From IMG/VR virus record IMGVR_UViG_3300035698_010479, positions 164,459-228,458 of that record: a stretch of 64,000 bases of DNA. One strand, written 5' to 3'. This DNA comes from a virus. The notes under the pieces were generated by a model, which was not told the DNA's origin, ran no database searches, and was given only the letters and a program-made list of their open reading frames with translations. Of this stretch, positions 25,301 to 29,736 are shown in pieces (the first letter of the stretch is position 1; every line of letters begins with the position of its first letter). The translations under genes were made by a program, and so were the position numbers.

Positions 25301-28300
25301 CTTGTATATTTTGTGCTAAGTCCATATCTAATGCAGCAAAGGCCTTTTTAGCATTATCAAATACGGCTTTATTTTTTATAGCCTCTGTTTCTGTAACTAA
25401 GCCTTTTTCTACATCAGTAAAGATATCCAGTATAAACTTATTACCTGATTCCCTTAAATTCTGAGACAGATCGTCTATATTTACACCAGTACTAATACTA
25501 ATTCTTTCTTTTGTTTTATCATCCTGCTGACCTAATATATCAGCGGATAACTCTCCCATGGACTTAGGCATAAATGCTACACCTAATCCAGCTTTCTTTT
25601 GTTCGTCACCAGCTAAAACTTTAACATTAGATGTTTTATTAGCTGCTAATATATCACCTAAAGTAGATGGACTTGTAGGTGTTGTAGATACACCTTTTGA
25701 GCCATATCTAGTAGTAAGTTTTCTACCAAAGTGATTTAAGAATAGTTCAGCTAATTTTGCAGATTGTACTTCAACAGATGCACCCCTATTAGTGGTAACT
25801 TCATTTTTAACATCTGATATAAAAGCTTTATCTGGACGGCGCTTATACTTCTCATCGCGACCCATTATGGACATTATATTTCCAGTTACCTCTTCTATAT
25901 CGGAGTCTTTGATTGGACCTTCATTTATGGCGGAGGCTGTTCCTGAAGAAGCTTTGGGTCTTACAAGCTTTCGTACTGCAGTAGTAGCTGCATCAGCCAA
26001 CTTACCAGAAACTAGTATTTGATCTTCAAAGGTACCGGCAGTGTGGCGTAATTCCGCTAGGACGTTATAACCAATACCTGATTTACCAAATCTACCTGAT
26101 TGAATTACTTTATCTTCAGATTCAGATCTTAGTTTAGGAAATTCTGAAGTAACTCCCTGTGCTTTACCGAATAAACCAGTATCAAACCCTTTTGCAGAGG
26201 ATATACCTGAGATATTCCGACCTGTTTGTTGATATTCTAACGAAAAAGGTGCTATCTCACGTAAGTTACCTGTGTACATAGGGACTGTTCTGCCAGACCT
26301 ATTCATAGAATCAGGGGTTGTTTCCAAACTACTTGCAGGGGATTCGGGTAAACCTAGACTAGTAAGTTGTTTTGTAGTACCTGTATTTAATAAAGACTGT
26401 CTATACGCTACATCAGGAGATACGTCTTTAATGCCCTCTAGTTTACTAGCCTCATAAAATAATTCATTAGTTCTTCTATTAAAATTAGTTATAAATGCTT
26501 TTTTAGATTCATTACTAGAATTAAATTTTTTCTCTTCTTTAGAAACATCTTCATTAAAATTAGTTTGCCCTTCAGGTGTTAATAACTTAGAGCCTTCAGC
26601 ACCAATAGAATGGGCCTTTGAGTAGTTAAACATAGCAGATACTGTATCACCTTGATGCATACCACGTCTTGGTGCGTTTTGTTCAACTATAGGCATCATA
26701 CCTGATAGAGATGATAACGTTTTTTCGAAGTCGCCTATAGCACCTGTAGATGTGGCTATATTACCCACAATTTTGTCTATATCTTGTGTTGTGGCTCTTC
26801 CTATAGCATCATATACATTTGAAAAATTTAGAGAGTCTAGAGACTTAATAACTTTCGTGGCTGATAACCCAAGTGCGTCCATACTAGTCATAAACTCATC
26901 TATAGACTTAGTAGATTTTAAAGAATCATCAACCCTTTTAGATAATGCAGAAAACTCATCTGTAGCATTTAATTCATTTGAGGTGCCTTTAGTTATTCTC
27001 TGCTTTTCTACACTAATAGGTATTAAAGCCTTCTTGTAAAAAGAAGCTGCATCTTCTTTTGTGGCTGCAGCGCCGTTTTTAGAAGCTACACCCTTAAGTA
27101 GCAGTCTAGAGGCGTCTTCAAAAGTGTTAGCGGTGTCTGGTACTACATCACGTGGATCGGTATTAACTACTACACTTCTAGCTGCTTTAGCTAAACTTAA
27201 TATTTCAGGAGTTATATTTTCTTTATATGCTTCTTGTTTATCTTTTGGAAGTTTATGTAATAAATTAGTAGCATTTTTTAAATAGCCTTCAAAGGCCCTT
27301 TCATGACCAGATTTATACTCAGCAAGCTGTAAAGTAGACCTCTGACTACCATGTTGTGTCTCCAGTACGGTGCTACCAGTATTAGTTAATTTAGCAGCTG
27401 GAATCGCAATAGTGCGTTTGACTTCAGATAAAGTTTTTTGTATATCTGAAAATCCTACGGTTTTAGTAAATATATCTTTAAGAGAATCGTTAGATGTTTT
27501 TCCGAAAGCCTTAGCTATGTCATCAACAGAAGTAGACCCAATATTAGGTACACTTAATTGCTCAATGATATCCTTACCTAAAGCTGTACGTACCTCTGGA
27601 TTAAGTCCTTGAACACCACTTTCTTTAACATTTGTTTTTAACCACCCTGCAATCTCAGTTTTTAGTGTACTAGGTGTTTGGCCTTTATCTCTTAGTAGAT
27701 TTGTGGCAATTTTATCTGAGTAGGTTTTTAAAAGTTCTTTAGGGGTACCTTCCTGTTTACCAGTTAAACTTCTCAGTTTCTTCATGTCCACAACATCCAT
27801 AGCCCATTCACGTCCTCTGAGGTTGAAGGCTTTATTATGTGAACTACCAGTACCTTCATTCTCCACTACTTTCCAATCAGTGAATTGACGCTTTCCTGGC
27901 TGTGGGCGTAATCCTTCAGAAACCTTAGTATATATAGTTTGCTGTAGTTTATCCAAAGACACTGATAGTTTGGACATGTTATCATAAACTTTAAGTTCAT
28001 ACTCGTTCTTAGTATTCTCTGGAGCAGCATATTTTATATTGGGTTGTATAAATTTTTCAGAATACTTTACGCTAACCGCTTTTTCGGCATTAGTTAGAGA
28101 GTAGTTACTTTTGGAGGCATCATTTTTAAACTTTTCTACTACAGAGGCTAAAGAACTTTGTCCTGTAGTATTTTTATCAATAGCTTGTATAAGTTTGGAG
28201 TTGTCTTGTTTAGTACCACCTTTACCTACGATTGCAACTATGTTATTAACTTCTTTAACCAAGTCGCCTATAGCAGTGGAATCTTGAATAGTAGTTACAC

Positions 28301-29732
28301 GACGATCACTTTTTACAAATTTACTTATATTATCATTAGAAAGTGATACTTGAAGGTCTGGTACTTTACCTAGCTTTGCAAAATCGTGTTCAATAGAAAG
28401 TACATCACTCTTCTTTGTCTTATCATTTGTTATAAAAGAAGATTCCTTTCTATCAAGAACGGAGTTCATAGAAACACGTGTACTCTCAAGTTCTGCTACT
28501 AGTTTTTCTAATCTACTTCTCTGAGCTTCAACACCAGTACGATTACTTTCTGGTAACTTAGAAGCCTCGGATCTGTCGGGTAAATTACTAAGTTCTTTAG
28601 TTTTGTTATATTGTTCCCGGCCTAAAGATCCCTTTACATAATCAAATCCACGTACTAATTTAGTTAGTTCTTCTTGAAGAGCCTTTATAGGTGTAGTAAT
28701 GATATCTAAAGATATTCCACTTTTATTTAGCTCGTTTATCTTACCTTGTAATTGTTCTAGTCTATTATATATACTTGGGATATCATCTCTAGCTATGTCA
28801 ATATTTAGCTTTATTACGTCTTGGTCAACAAGCTTATCTAATTTACTAGTAGCTTTTGTAGTATCCGCCTCTACAGTTATAGTAGTAGATTTATCTTTAA
28901 AAGTTTCTGTGATTGTCTTTTCTGCTTGGGCCGTATCAACAACAATATTCAGAGATATTTCTTGTTCAAGGCGATCACGAACCTGTTTTATGTTTGCATT
29001 TAAGCTCTTATCAATCATTGATAAGCTAGCAACAGCACCAATAGACTTATCATGGTCAATCTTAGCTAGTGGCGCTTTTATAGTTTTATAACTTTCTTTA
29101 GTATTAGATAACTTTGTAAGTAAACTTTCAAGCATAGTTATAAGTTTGCTTGAGTCAGGTGTTTCTTTATTACTCTCTGCTACAAACACCTTGGCCATAT
29201 TAGGTAGAACAGATAAATTCTTTGAAATAGCTGATAACTCTTGTACTACTTTAGTCATATCAGATATTTCTTTCTTAGATACAGTAGATGCGGCTGTTTT
29301 TACAGAACTGGTTACAGCCGTTTTTTCGTTGGAAACTTTATTAGCCTTAAAGAAGTTTTGAAGTTGTTCAGTAAGAATGGTTTTTACAGTAGCTGTTACC
29401 TCTTTCTGTATCTCTCTACTATTTACAGGAGTATCGCCTACAGAAGATTTATTGACTATATCTACAATAGCGTCTTTAACATCTCTGGCTAGAGACTTAG
29501 AAAAAGCTGAATTATCTTTAGATATACCTTTAGAATCTCCTGGCAAACTACTAGATATAGCTTTAGATATAGCCCCACTTAAAGTGCTTTCTAAAGTTTT
29601 CATAGAGGAGTTTATGGAACTTTCAATGGCGTTACTAATACCGGAAACATCAAAATCACTGTTAGTATTAGCGCCCTTGTTATTGTCAGAATATGATTGG
29701 ATCTTGATTATGTGCTCGCTTGTTCCAGCCAA
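7311..29732 (-). CDS. Giant tail tape measure protein with embedded RNA polymerase-like domains, 7473 aa
   Basis: One uninterrupted frame of 7,473 codons, sitting between chaperone-type genes and hub genes as tape measure genes do. Domains in order: residues 1-560 coiled-coil rich; 1225-1400 RNA polymerase beta-like block (FED at 1235-1237, K1338 and K1346); 2186-2310 beta-prime-like block (D2286, D2288, D2290); 2532-2541 QKGMDVKHAG; about 3430-3790 the classic phage tail tape measure domain (VEVGMARLKMVMPA, QQGLSQSEVTDRT, QAIGGTRQYNSLLVLMDN); then several hydrophobic Gly/Ala-rich segments (residues about 3800-4060 and 5340-5660) usual in tape measures that meet the membrane; several GG-type modules (GPGTGTSDSI, NGEYFISP); and 11-residue repeats at 7244-7364. 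Tape measure length sets tail length; at the usual ~0.15 nm per residue this implies a tail above 1 micrometre if the whole chain is extended. The gene lies four bases after the chaperone gene. Confidence 0.95.
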   Translation of the reverse strand: MAGTSEHIIKIQSYSDNNKGANTNSDFDVSGISNAIESSINSSMKTLESTLSGAISKAISSSLPGDSKGISKDNSAFSKSLARDVKDAIVDIVNKSSVGDTPVNSREIQKEVTATVKTILTEQLQNFFKANKVSNEKTAVTSSVKTAASTVSKKEISDMTKVVQELSAISKNLSVLPNMAKVFVAESNKETPDSSKLITMLESLLTKLSNTKESYKTIKAPLAKIDHDKSIGAVASLSMIDKSLNANIKQVRDRLEQEISLNIVVDTAQAEKTITETFKDKSTTITVEADTTKATSKLDKLVDQDVIKLNIDIARDDIPSIYNRLEQLQGKINELNKSGISLDIITTPIKALQEELTKLVRGFDYVKGSLGREQYNKTKELSNLPDRSEASKLPESNRTGVEAQRSRLEKLVAELESTRVSMNSVLDRKESSFITNDKTKKSDVLSIEHDFAKLGKVPDLQVSLSNDNISKFVKSDRRVTTIQDSTAIGDLVKEVNNIVAIVGKGGTKQDNSKLIQAIDKNTTGQSSLASVVEKFKNDASKSNYSLTNAEKAVSVKYSEKFIQPNIKYAAPENTKNEYELKVYDNMSKLSVSLDKLQQTIYTKVSEGLRPQPGKRQFTDWKVVENEGTGSSHNKAFNLRGREWAMDVVDMKKLRSLTGKQEGTPKELLKTYSDKIATNLLRDKGQTPSTLKTEIAGWLKTNVKESGVQGLNPEVRTALGKDIIEQLSVPNIGSTSVDDIAKAFGKTSNDSLKDIFTKTVGFSDIQKTLSEVKRTIAIPAAKLTNTGSTVLETQHGSQRSTLQLAEYKSGHERAFEGYLKNATNLLHKLPKDKQEAYKENITPEILSLAKAARSVVVNTDPRDVVPDTANTFEDASRLLLKGVASKNGAAATKEDAASFYKKALIPISVEKQRITKGTSNELNATDEFSALSKRVDDSLKSTKSIDEFMTSMDALGLSATKVIKSLDSLNFSNVYDAIGRATTQDIDKIVGNIATSTGAIGDFEKTLSSLSGMMPIVEQNAPRRGMHQGDTVSAMFNYSKAHSIGAEGSKLLTPEGQTNFNEDVSKEEKKFNSSNESKKAFITNFNRRTNELFYEASKLEGIKDVSPDVAYRQSLLNTGTTKQLTSLGLPESPASSLETTPDSMNRSGRTVPMYTGNLREIAPFSLEYQQTGRNISGISSAKGFDTGLFGKAQGVTSEFPKLRSESEDKVIQSGRFGKSGIGYNVLAELRHTAGTFEDQILVSGKLADAATTAVRKLVRPKASSGTASAINEGPIKDSDIEEVTGNIMSIMGRDEKYKRRPDKAFISDVKNEVTTNRGASVEVQSAKLAELFLNHFGRKLTTRYGSKGVSTTPTSPSTLGDILAANKTSNVKVLAGDEQKKAGLGVAFMPKSMGELSADILGQQDDKTKERISISTGVNIDDLSQNLRESGNKFILDIFTDVEKGLVTETEAIKNKAVFDNAKKAFAALDMDLAQNIQGIDQIKNKHVGDKTVAKAIDVRISSYGAAKRGLQTEPLEMIANNLAGSEGNTVIKNTIDDKNTGLISGASGGSFSKYSKALGFSGSGKTDEELQSKITSMFSKEKLQDKSTQDAIKAMIELEKKSSYYVEVVDELNKRRKSLVGEKFLSIVEEPTQTEEWSKGAIDSLSKGIKLNIPAYAAYTSTFGEDSAFMKSLNENFTDKQAEHYDNILTYLVNTNDAYKTSVLASVKQIDIKDLKSVNKDATKTFNEGDPGSLLGTIFDTDKLPEAYKTVIPSTKGKDAPGEDLYIPRSISRTTYADPMQAGSYGIKKLGSKLQDVIDKSRSLESFYNKDSSMLLDTDITGMSGAFGSTTSNAMSSLFTKDFSKDSRGRSTGLENTDTAEAVTKVNAVKQDLLKLLNKLDDQGKLSTDEGSLNKSVQNFYNSKYNTGGRFDSAQGSESDFVKHLGTKEGFNSPTTLAAMKNMLIGTGMSGEADTSVLARATDSSTRLDVMSGISSALGDKDSMFSYGTGADKEEKYNNQVIKRQEGLERAKQSYQESLKRTLVGKKGSVARTFFTRNIPSVLAKATNATVDKTEDLMAFSETLRGIDGLDLTSEISKIDKLTAEHSDNVAKYKEIGMPVLKQHELGVSSKLAEKLRVNFTKKYDADKGFLLNGDKGNQVEGSLKDLLVYSDKLENTAKKVNGGDRAEDIKRYVNEELSPYIESVRFPFTGTSSLKPYKAKLVQTAGGIGDDSLMVPGTPEMDMGAFEEVYNSIKDKVKTLSIERESARDTGDDPKADELTNTIDRLNEAISAVLPKYVAHAQKLDYDGDQIELHTAKTSEARNDIYKHFKMLTEDIDSTAGKFGDFYSYDSKQPSQGDLPLSYMSQAFSKKFDSSKGYSFLDKPFTTEDLSYLNPKEKVGILASKEQDLNMTSGGESVSRVMRAIFDKAGAKFDDSSIKDIEDLGDASQAASLQLDTIKDINIKSLIEGHLKEELANMKLDTAVNAQLFKINTGTDTESMTKLMRAYESKRGFGEGEIALSDKTKSGKIDNDFVTRERNTQLNEFFRFTIQKGMDVKHAGERPIAGELVKGVTTGPSGLADLMQKLDKNKSYDDLKKFKNINEESLRNTFGKFSTQELKDQVAATGANIGNVSDMNRSDLTDTLVKNLGFDGFLRDLQSTIEQLAIKGIQAKSEKPMSAEVAYKILSKRYEPKDGNPPKGIDVSSMVTNINDPMYKFRTGGFQVDDTFDEQFKDGLDSVAKTFRSKGAYAELVKTFDSLGKEGVNQKDYSKASSLLYGTTSEQFALGKAPMGPIKELIGSMENTLGLAPISDRKQNSILTSPEHVAKLSDIPENAKSEEIDSISKYNDKLGDLEILRARMSRISEVSGYRKDPLPTAGRDISIGVTEDKDAIANASLGVFKTQESASVIPTITPQNQTGVEYNTNRGEEPPHPAFNTGVTGGNLPPSPPEGTKLAIPTTGGVIPVFIEGINASLVFPVKLLGQLIDSANLGNTGNSAYTTGAFKDDDSGIGNINQTVDKFKTTEEQRKSAAGRAQTLQPHEGTGPSVELSNLQLLRDASKSLYEARGMDFNNEAKKLTTEAQDYIEGAKDRGGIDVSEFLDFTKNARILNQQDPAQGMSGKDISTAWRLYKDAVVGYLMDKAEEAQIAYESVKGMGGNEEGKAYNRLESAVTAVQKKITDDTGKRSDIYTANKVWAFPDIAKAAGVYQAPVDIQRKSNRDLGDITDPDSDLLKKVFDDITGDLSGKNRGNITAPTDKARNAIKDLTEMNDESIALMSNGRLLERLGPEIAEAWNFEGAAERVTRLRSALELFKQFNVSDSPLSVESKNLETTIKLLKDAENKLSKVDMGRKTQPGGPGVWGDTGVVQVPKWADPEMQANLHKRNISKLREYYGKGNEEGGAKVGERYTYDAKVFDDSGKPIENQRVLFHKLSESVDTAGQTVGIFTAKQEDMAASLAGANRGFLGAIERAVKWGAASSLIYGGVDKLKEAVETVAEVEVGMARLKMVMPAKTTDFSGLQKSAVGMAKEYGTGTTGVIDAMVVYAQQGLSQSEVTDRTNTSMLAANVTTLKAKDATEALTAAMKVFRTEGDRSMRFLDSWSEVESKHAITAGDMAEAIKKSAAAASTAGITFDQLNGIVASIGSVTRQSGKEVGTSLRFIMRRLSSEKGPNELAKLNVPTITGAGELRGGFDILSGLAEKWKELNSAQKLTVAQAIGGTRQYNSLLVLMDNWQEALDGVQDSMNSQGSASRRNAELMQTYSKQVEQTKSASLELQLAFGKIAFPAAKFGLQGMRAMAETVSAIPASFKIASVAALGLFTYLSKGAKILDTISNFFSGGTPIVGNLIGSIKDELKTASFEIMGAGATDPSSRGLKTLVADQVEGRGQGKGIRDFESALGKAAYMLVSAGKSFNDTVGGGLQGTGKAGQGFGQSMVRGSSWLSAVVSSLGGGKYGKDEDVTYKDLAGGAASKYSKSEGVKGAFALGGMKGIGKVASSFLGVATEVAGLGGAAAGIFIDEFSKKLGAGGDIFKNWAKDNAGVIKSMAPMLLTLGLLTPAIKTLGAEFMKTTRSSKDFADSMYGAITKDETDLFSIRDTEKSTGDIKRKLKDVAKSEDPATADRQKYLGTYVNPLNALSSVQTDALKLGEKIARENTNMISGYDKLGNVILRTSDNYQTLLNTFERSKVRDLAAKDSSVAARHIEALTKTDGSETWKSELKDLTKEIPIIGELISNQISVAPAKSLEILTGKLNNLVAKKNASPMSTVYDDDIKNLQGKLAKIKDTFNVTYSEFKRSLSNIPTAGFGKDEVASIMGADELQAGYQLMIDVEPQFNVKGVKGKVTKEDVLGAEVMKRLFPESNNLGATKALSVANTETAGVSKREGKVLSGDLVTFTDDAAKGFNMAGQQAIVKLKETSDGIFEWVATYFNSKTLKIDERKFDNNMQDLVESILPTKVIEQDMSERIDALGTIITGASAGLVGLAKKGFKTDFNLGERFFSDISTSTIIQGDKGFNPTEGFGESPFQKGWADDFEKYYNKPLHEYKTSLEQLEKMHLDGLDTSSVEMSTGLYESLMKLQNILRNNQVVLQYRAVFADLTKTMEANTRAVKENIAVEKTRSPLSKETSGLLKGRDASLANVDLGKYNKADLSSQERLLIKSSKFEENSKKLKELEIRKSGKAEQMYTVERSKVALESIKNLSGGFGSTIGDKDFAKYTDIVAKTGDLGIAELKIDTSNTAENTAKTVDKLDEILNNLSDTAGSEAMQTSFMDALDFMLPSPNITKNERLSEALDRVASIRNEAASAGDVDKTTKANAALDNLTKQLVDRMGIVGATNKVNSGIFGSGDFKGEELIQRAFGGLDFKTLSSEMKANMPDEKSWFGLVTKKGTPTFDKTVEGVQSIQAENIAKSKESTILNSKNIAGAATGFGVYQAFNSNFSNKKIENYEKEIQDLKKRENEVGFIDYAPQMESLTTAKAAEEKKARMYGTMRYAAGGTSGGMLLARNLGMSEDNIKRIGAGGAALGVYGAAKLNQGMTGDDLPPLVKDFGKEVTIFAAAMKDDGIFSTLKQGKAASRFKDASEGFMKQFTEETLDLKVTPNKENDDRDAKYSAASKSFSNTKDNVVFDAEWKAKEFKRKVENPNADLRENTKESVNQGAQDLKDKLAELKEYVKTTSQDAIKSSADKMARGEEVNLKEEASKVYEGAKIKTGESYEDIKGKMSSAGEFTGKAADYAATASLGALDALVEALKNNTDAVNGSSESTPGNAAGGFIQKFSTGGTVKQIVPGTGDVQPSLLTAGEEVLTEEQRKKLKPVLDALKNGPPVMYADGGYVNDRLDKLKAFQATAETKGADIAASFGKKAGFNSEVTKMFLGDTLEKARYQATLLKGAVSDPLGYSKATGFGADTLDKLKAFQATAETKGADIAASFGKKAGFNSEVTKMFLGDAISNTKGTIGKYTAKAASKIGLKKIPGIGTVAAAGFAAERAAIGDYLGAGMEMASGLVSNIPGVGTAASFLIDGALMGKDFISSKAPNLEDIKNTKAGLQDKLSKMSKLKYSAIAAGSLGAYSLLNNEEESYASGGFISTGLKGLLKLTGTGVGLGIGAAASGLAEIGKILQNKNLVTGARKTTAAIKATATASPSAYEAFKKANPKMYEALATGTLGAAGGSLLYANLNEDEDIYDKYNDSLAGHAGGGTVGSGMIKGPGTGTSDSINMNDVPDGSFIVPSKYAQNAKEQIEFASGGSAKSDIRVSNGEYFISPEDASKIGETNLKKLQHGQKTSFANGGVVRGYTNGGEVSSLPASVVSLDQDSVNRFAQAAAAASAFTLSRYAAEKSADKTKATDLGNLAEGENTAIYDAILANSEAAQKVYDTTRNPMADGNNGAEVPTEEVSRIFDTAKEYNKALDDTAAIESSLISEHDKYNKEIATLKEEMRKADIAEKFLMQIEAMNKSIADANFAENFKNSLKLGTGAFEGFSGPKDLNIETKGVTDLNSMELYQLVQKRKEDQKGIYGPTDWAEDFKNFSLRVINSVNPEDSLNHKYRGQNVLKEYSALEDKKVGLTSRMNAGLQNRSQATDADELEKWDDFLKDIGKELENVTEKQDGYRVALHSVIKETDAAARTIENIKNKLATITSVRTDALYNVNNRGMGGRLRGATNDISLIPNSVDSISNTQYAHLQASAGMKDTMSQYKVNTNLYDGQLQKVKELEDTLNNLKLEDPQTSNNGYFGKGAQASIVSGDIVTKTLALAAAKKELEETGHALEVASMKMSNFMEATDAAKQFETAIVSVKTSMYAASMGASGLQSKLDSLYGGSSPFAPQQIDINQREDFARNGGGTLISGKSNQFDIEKAQYLKTMHGQSTSPQEWMQAKLGNANLPKKQEEYKQHEERLRSSQAIRDAIRPGQDYQAAIASSRIKIQERIADNNYTDFDTAGVSKNKESDRSAIVSLDNGYKKLNDLMNSLVDRGTPINEQDFNSMREVSSQTTESLGGASKDELKNALSSVSSNPVVSALNAQTDKIINTLLTSSQLVEALGVLKVDKSPTFMEELSKVGDILSRSFSDPTGLASGGTVGSIIRGAGTGTSDDISMAVPSGSYVIQAKYAQATKSRLNSFAKGGQVPINVSNGELLLTPEEVAKIGGTATADAFNSGRLPDDATIRSSWSKEDYNNHGFANEKDYSQQIGGLETPMIDPVDILSGFGSAALFKNVVSKATNVTTKSGLSGYLKEAQGIMGTNLDVSKYTKEIMNNKALLKEVMSKGQAIYGDSASLINIVTRTGPIGLKNMVDSIATKGFAKGGSVDEQEKLRKQLFDMYSKDAIVSYPSEPKQVYTTDVYKDNKGVWQNNTSLTPSNQNTSGVSLKERVAASLDNSTSSNNIINSEETTEQLINKISSLAKFRDSNSIDSRGLHLSLQDANLTHAVTPEEEEGKKQLTDEITKLGNISRGNTAYYENAMKEPTTKLIAKQIDATRAGASVNLPTKRWSDIKGLTVMNGTGKGTPFVADNLNKGPDALSELQKRVNLASADTPERKAYLSTLDDKGRESFFKSLSITDRNVKTLASAGGMAAVATNQKANFMMSEAFQHSSNFESFYLDKRKSDMAKLVDEKYGKGTFKKRSERNIDGLRTYNEQLNGFTTRAGNDPDFYKKYMQSMSGTIPEKMLIEIISRLTKQKQGEILTRGDNTKNNFLAGGDVNSNNLSRQVRHNGGVAHKSGSYFLEGGEVILDKNYFGNNTTQNNSASINTQAPAKQTVEIEGLDAFEKIVSNLEKSLNKLTNIKIEGIDKLTDIKIEGLSDLRDIKIEGLSDLKDIKIEGLSELKNIKIEGINDLHDIKITGIDSIRDIKVEGLEKLANIRIENIDQLKNISITGLENLRDIKILGLDELKDINVKTSSVGADMGDMFASTLKDFDSRVGNLEKSSADQISLIKTTVKDIVAELPVLDINQKSEIAGLKKDMLATSSEVSGLTSSIITLKQVLNVSINELKESQNNAMTHIYSIKRV
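7641..8003 (-). repeat. Eleven 11-residue repeats near the tape measure C-terminus
   Basis: Encodes residues 7244-7364 as eleven consecutive units of the type DKLTDIKIEGL, with hydrophobic positions at L, I, I and L and a nearly invariant Gly. DNA copies differ, so the array is old. The Gly in every unit speaks against a simple coiled coil and for a solenoid-like or strand-turn arrangement; function unknown, perhaps trimer organisation at the tail tip. Confidence 0.85.
13473..13589 (-). repeat. Perfect 117-bp direct repeat in the tape measure gene, copy 1
   Basis: Identical base for base to 13686-13802, in frame, offset 213 bp. It encodes 39 residues including KAFQATAETKGADIAASFGK. Lack of any synonymous difference points to a recent duplication or active homogenisation. 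Confidence 0.9.
13686..13802 (-). repeat. Perfect 117-bp direct repeat in the tape measure gene, copy 2
   Basis: Second copy of the in-frame repeat; transcribed first. Recombination between copies would delete 71 codons and shorten the tape measure without a frameshift. Confidence 0.9.
18360..19440 (-). other. Canonical tape measure core domain within the giant gene
   Basis: Encodes residues about 3431-3791. Seen: conserved order of a helical entry (GAIERAVKWGAASSLIYGG), the turn VEVGMARLKMVMPAKTTDF, the amphipathic run AITAGDMAEAIKKSAAAAST, TRQSGKEVGTSLRFIMRRL and the hallmark AQAIGGTRQYNSLLVLMDNW, then a Ser/Glu coiled region. This is the pattern of the phage tail tape measure family (TP901-type core). 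It proves the identity of the gene independently of its size and position. Confidence 0.9.
22110..22139 (-). other. Candidate bridge-helix/trigger region motif in the polymerase-like part
   Basis: Encodes QKGMDVKHAG (tape measure residues 2532-2541), 250 residues after the DxDGD triad. Single-chain two-barrel polymerases and eukaryotic RdRPs keep a D-x-x-K-x-G-type motif (for example VDFPKTG) downstream of DxDGD. The match is short and aligned by eye, with the lysine one position off, so it is supportive rather than decisive. Confidence 0.45.
22773..23195 (-). other. RNA polymerase beta-prime-like catalytic barrel block within the tape measure gene
   Basis: Encodes tape measure residues about 2180-2320. 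The segment LDYDGDQIELHTAKTSEA carries the metal-binding D-x-D-G-D triad (D2286, D2288, D2290) plus the Q, H and T-x-E-A positions found in bacterial beta-prime NADFDGDQMAVHVPLTLEA. About 100 residues before it, RFPFTGTS (R2186, P2188) may match the beta-prime NRAPTLH arginine loop, separated here by a charged coiled-coil insert. The distance from K1346 to D2286 (940 residues) is compatible with a fused beta/beta-prime order. Confidence 0.82.
25533..26075 (-). other. RNA polymerase beta-like double-psi barrel block within the tape measure gene
   Basis: Encodes tape measure residues about 1220-1400. Seen: GYNVLAELRHTAGTFEDQIL aligning by eye with the beta subunit segment around NGYNFEDSILVSE (F1235, E1236, D1237, S1242); KLTTRYGSKGV with K1338 and K1346 exactly eight apart and R and G in place, as in the bacterial beta motif KMAGRHGNKGV whose two lysines contact the substrate; and FMPKSMGELSADIL (M1388 onward) resembling beta GVPSRMNIGQILE. 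Order matches the beta subunit, but the FED-to-lysine spacing is shorter (about 100 residues against about 250), as expected for a reduced phage enzyme. Confidence 0.8.
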
Positions 29733-29736
29733 TAGT

